The translations under genes were made by a program, and so were the position numbers. Shown here piece by piece: positions 62,427 through 64,000 of a stretch of DNA of 64,000 nt; the stretch's first letter is position 1; each line of letters begins with the position of its first letter. This stretch comes from Candidatus Sulfopaludibacter sp. SbA3 (GTDB lineage Bacteria > Acidobacteriota > Terriglobia > Bryobacterales > Bryobacteraceae). Under the pieces are notes generated by a model. That model was not told the origin of the DNA. It did no database searches and worked only from the letters and a program-made list of their open reading frames with translations. The stretch lies in NCBI GenBank assembly GCA_945890485.1, contig CAMDCN010000024.1:22723-86722 (forward strand), read 5' to 3'.

Positions 62427-62464
62427 CACTCGTGTCCAAATTAGCGCAACGGTCTGACGGGTGA
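62333..62464 (+). CDS. Small gene fused to IS left end (truncated peptide, possible precursor)
   Basis: ATG 62333 has an exceptionally good ribosome site: AGAAAGAGGTGATC (62315-62328) differs from the full complement of the 16S 3' end by one missing G. The frame encodes 43 residues: 31 native codons (MDRESEPRPGCERSESLN, then TPREARAPFVQPK) and then about 12 codons that lie in the left inverted repeat of the IS, ending at TGA 62462-62464. The native C-terminus is therefore lost. The hydrophilic start followed by APFVQPK resembles leader regions of some lasso-type precursors (YxxPxL), but this is speculation. The nearest neighbour is the divergent nucleotidyltransferase pseudogene. Confidence 0.4.
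   Translation: MDRESEPRPGCERSESLNTPREARAPFVQPKALVSKLAQRSDG
62427..62445 (+). repeat. IS left inverted repeat
   Basis: CACTCGTGTCCAAATTAGC; matches the complement of the right end at 18 of 19 positions, the exception being the C at 62431. Confidence 0.88.
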
Positions 62465-62582
62465 GGCCCTGCTAGGGTAAGGAGAAGGTTCCGGCAAGAA
62501 TCGACTCCACCCGAGGAGGCCCCCAGCCCTGTCTCAAGTATCCAGCATTTTCAGCCAGCTTCTCCATCTGGTCCCCGGGCCG

Positions 62583-63827
62583 ATGTTTGAACAGATCGTC
62601 CGCCGCCATCAAGGCGAACGCCACGCCCGCGGTCTCCGCTGCTGGGACCAGTTCGTCGCCATGCTCTTCTGCCAACTTGGCCAAGCCCAAAGCCTTCGCG
62701 AGATCTACGAAGGCCTCCAAGCCAGCGAAGGCAAACTGGTCCATCTCGGCGTCAACAAAGCCCCCAAACACTCGACGCTGGCCTACGCCAACCAACACCG
62801 CCCGTGGGCAATCTATCAGGATCTGTTCCTGAATCTGTTGAACCATCTCCGCGCCAGACTTCCCTCCCACGCCAAGACCCCGCTGCTGGTCTCCGGCAAG
62901 CTCTATAGTTTGGACAGCACCGTCATCGACCTCTGCGCCAAGGTCTTCGACTGGGCCAAGTACCGCACCACCAAGGGCGCCGTCAAAATCCATCTCCTGC
63001 TCGATCACGACGGGCTTCTGCCGGAATACGCCGTCATCACCGAAGGCAAGGTGGCTGACATCAAGGTCGCCCGCAAACTGCAGTTTCCCCCCGGCGCCAT
63101 GCTCGTCTTCGACCGGGGCTACTGCGACTACGACTGGTTCGCCCATCTGTCGGCCAGCGGCATCCATTTCGTCACCCGGCTCAAGGAGAACGCTTCGTGG
63201 GTGAAGCTGGAGGATAGGCCAGCTTCGACGGACCCGAACGTTCGTGCCGATGAGGTTGTCGTATTCACTCAACAGGCCACCAACGACAACCAGCGCTTCT
63301 TCCGCCGAATCGTATGGTGGGACACGGACCATCAGCGGGATTTCGTTTTCCTGACCAATCACTTCGACCTCGACGCGGCGACCGTTGCCGCCGTGTACCG
63401 CCAACGGTGGCAGATAGAATTGCTCTTTAAGGCTCTGAAGCAAAATCTGAAGATCAAGACCTTCGTGGGCACGTCGGCGAATGCGTTGAAAATCCAAATT
63501 TGGACAGCACTGATCGCCTTACTGCTGGTGCGGTATCTGCAACTGCGCAGCCGGCTCCAATGGCACCTGAGCCGGTTCGTGGCGCTGCTCCGGCATCAAC
63601 TCTTCGTCTATCGAGACCTCTGGCGCTTCCTCGACGACCCGTTCGAAGGACCACCGCCGCTCCGCAAAGACTATGTCGCCCCGCAACCCAGCCTGTTCGC
63701 CCTGCCCGAGACCGGACCACCGGGCACCAGCACTTCGGCTCCTCATGGGCAACCTCAACTCCGAAACACGGAAATCACCGACGCAAGTCCTTTGCTACCG
63801 ATGCAGACTCAACCGGTCTCCGGCTAA
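62583..63827 (+). CDS. IS4-family DDE transposase
   Basis: A 414-residue transposase from ATG 62583. DDE residues: Asp in LYSLDSTVIDL, Asp in MLVFDRGYCDYDWF and Glu in AVYRQRWQIELLFKALKQNLKIKTF, the last being the IS4 Y-(2)-R-(3)-E-(6)-K signature. The family normally has about 18 more residues at the N-terminus; the in-frame upstream codons (SQVSSIFSQLLHLVPGP) fit them well, but no ATG, GTG or TTG exists between the TAA at 62478 and 62583. CTG 62529, nine bases after AGGAGG (62514-62519), is the likely real start. The gene looks intact otherwise. The TAA stop lies within the right inverted repeat. Confidence 0.92.
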   Translation: MFEQIVRRHQGERHARGLRCWDQFVAMLFCQLGQAQSLREIYEGLQASEGKLVHLGVNKAPKHSTLAYANQHRPWAIYQDLFLNLLNHLRARLPSHAKTPLLVSGKLYSLDSTVIDLCAKVFDWAKYRTTKGAVKIHLLLDHDGLLPEYAVITEGKVADIKVARKLQFPPGAMLVFDRGYCDYDWFAHLSASGIHFVTRLKENASWVKLEDRPASTDPNVRADEVVVFTQQATNDNQRFFRRIVWWDTDHQRDFVFLTNHFDLDAATVAAVYRQRWQIELLFKALKQNLKIKTFVGTSANALKIQIWTALIALLLVRYLQLRSRLQWHLSRFVALLRHQLFVYRDLWRFLDDPFEGPPPLRKDYVAPQPSLFALPETGPPGTSTSAPHGQPQLRNTEITDASPLLPMQTQPVSG

Positions 63828-63841
63828 TTTGGACACCAGTG
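63823..63841 (+). repeat. IS right inverted repeat
   Basis: GCTAATTTGGACACCAGTG, complement of the left end with one mismatch; it contains the transposase stop codon (63825-63827). Confidence 0.88.
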
Positions 63842-63842
63842 C

Positions 63843-64000
63843 AAGCAGATACACTTCGGCGCGAAGTCGGAGCGCGTGGAACGGCAGATCGATCAGTTGC
63901 AGATGCGAATCGAAGACCTGGAGATGAACCGGGCCGCCGAAGCGCCCGTGTTCACCGAAGGCGAGGCTCCGGAACTAGCGATTCCCGCCCGGCGCCGGCC
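63843..64000 (+). pseudogene. IS66 transposase TnpC fragment, 5'-truncated, runs off window
   Basis: Directly after the IS4 right end the frame reads KQIHFGAKSERVERQIDQ, then LQMRIEDLEMNRAAEAP and ends PARRRP at the window edge. (F)GAKSERVE followed by a leucine-rich helix and a proline/arginine basic stretch is the N-terminal leucine-zipper region of IS66-family TnpC. The first residues of the protein are missing, cut off at the IS4 element. Whether the rest is intact lies outside the window. Confidence 0.75.

Larger units (their letters stand above)
62427..63841 (+). mobile_element. IS4-family insertion sequence (1,415 bp)
   Basis: The element is bounded by 19-bp inverted repeats with one mismatch (62427-62445 and 63823-63841) and carries a single DDE transposase gene. 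No target-site duplication is evident: the ten bases left (CAGCCAAAGG) and right (CAAGCAGATA) differ, although IS4 elements usually duplicate around 10-13 bp. The left flank is the truncated small gene and the right flank is internal IS66 tnpC, so the element probably marks a rearrangement junction rather than a fresh simple insertion. Confidence 0.85.

Noticed and set aside
62238..62429. 63-codon minus-strand frame ending in the IS left end
   Set aside because: It starts with GTG inside the inverted repeat, has no ribosome site and no recognisable motif, while the opposite strand has a very strong ribosome site.
1..64000. CRISPR array, tRNA or rRNA genes, prophage
   Set aside because: No regularly spaced repeats, no cloverleaf or rRNA stretches and no phage structural genes seen on reading both strands.

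Overview
This is a high-G+C, densely packed chromosomal segment, most likely from an Acidobacteriota of the Bryobacterales/Solibacter type. That placement is inferred from gene content: a VWFA-related exported protein of the kind common in Acidobacteria, an Oar-like TonB-dependent receptor with an N-terminal carboxypeptidase-regulatory domain, the PSD1-domain (DUF1549/DUF1553) plus DUF1501 pair, CRTAC1/ASPIC proteins, several sulfatases, a large hybrid sensor kinase with a Reg_prop propeller, and menaquinone synthesis by the futalosine route (mqnD). No rRNA, tRNA or CRISPR array was found.

Layout. 1-7,154: a partial nucleotide-sugar-type epimerase, a tiny hypothetical gene and a strong terminator, then HEAT-repeat protein, MqnD, Hpt protein, peroxiredoxin, a beta-propeller protein, a DUF3500 protein and an M23 peptidase. 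7,263-13,580: two formylglycine-type sulfatases, an SDR dehydrogenase, a DUF72 protein and a gamma-glutamyltransferase. 13,643-18,778: an overlapping operon of M28 peptidase, AMP-forming acyl-CoA synthetase, PrmA and an enolase-superfamily enzyme. 18,768-23,354: a reverse operon of amidase, two M16 peptidases (one catalytic, one not) and lipoprotein MsrB. 23,345-27,973: moeA, moaC, a VWFA protein, a YkgJ-like cysteine cluster protein, a cysteine-synthase homologue and a RidA-like protein. 28,000-32,118: a two-component system divergent from a di-haem cytochrome c peroxidase, with a striking phased operator between them. 32,115-38,595: an ArsC/Spx-like protein, CoA-acylating aldehyde dehydrogenase with iron alcohol dehydrogenase, two bacterial PH-domain proteins, HtpG and a coiled-coil protein.

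38,616-60,938 is the most distinctive part: a TonB-dependent receptor with a coupled TPR protein; then an operon of octahaem cytochrome, PSD1 protein, DUF1501 Tat protein, CRTAC1 protein and heptahaem TPR cytochrome; facing it, a PQQ-type dehydrogenase with N-terminal cytochrome modules followed by a second heptahaem TPR cytochrome; and divergent from that a 1,179-residue one-piece sensor kinase. Together these encode 26 CXXCH motifs on exported proteins and look like one periplasmic/outer-membrane oxidation and electron-transfer system whose substrate cannot be read from sequence.

60,935-64,000 is a decaying, mobile-element-rich edge: a nucleotidyltransferase gene broken by one in-frame TGA, a small gene with an almost ideal ribosome binding site that is cut off by an IS4-family element with 19-bp inverted repeats, and a 5'-truncated IS66 tnpC running off the window.

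The genome is compressed: many co-directional genes overlap by 1-29 bp, and most convergent pairs overlap at their 3' ends, four of them sharing a 4-bp double stop.
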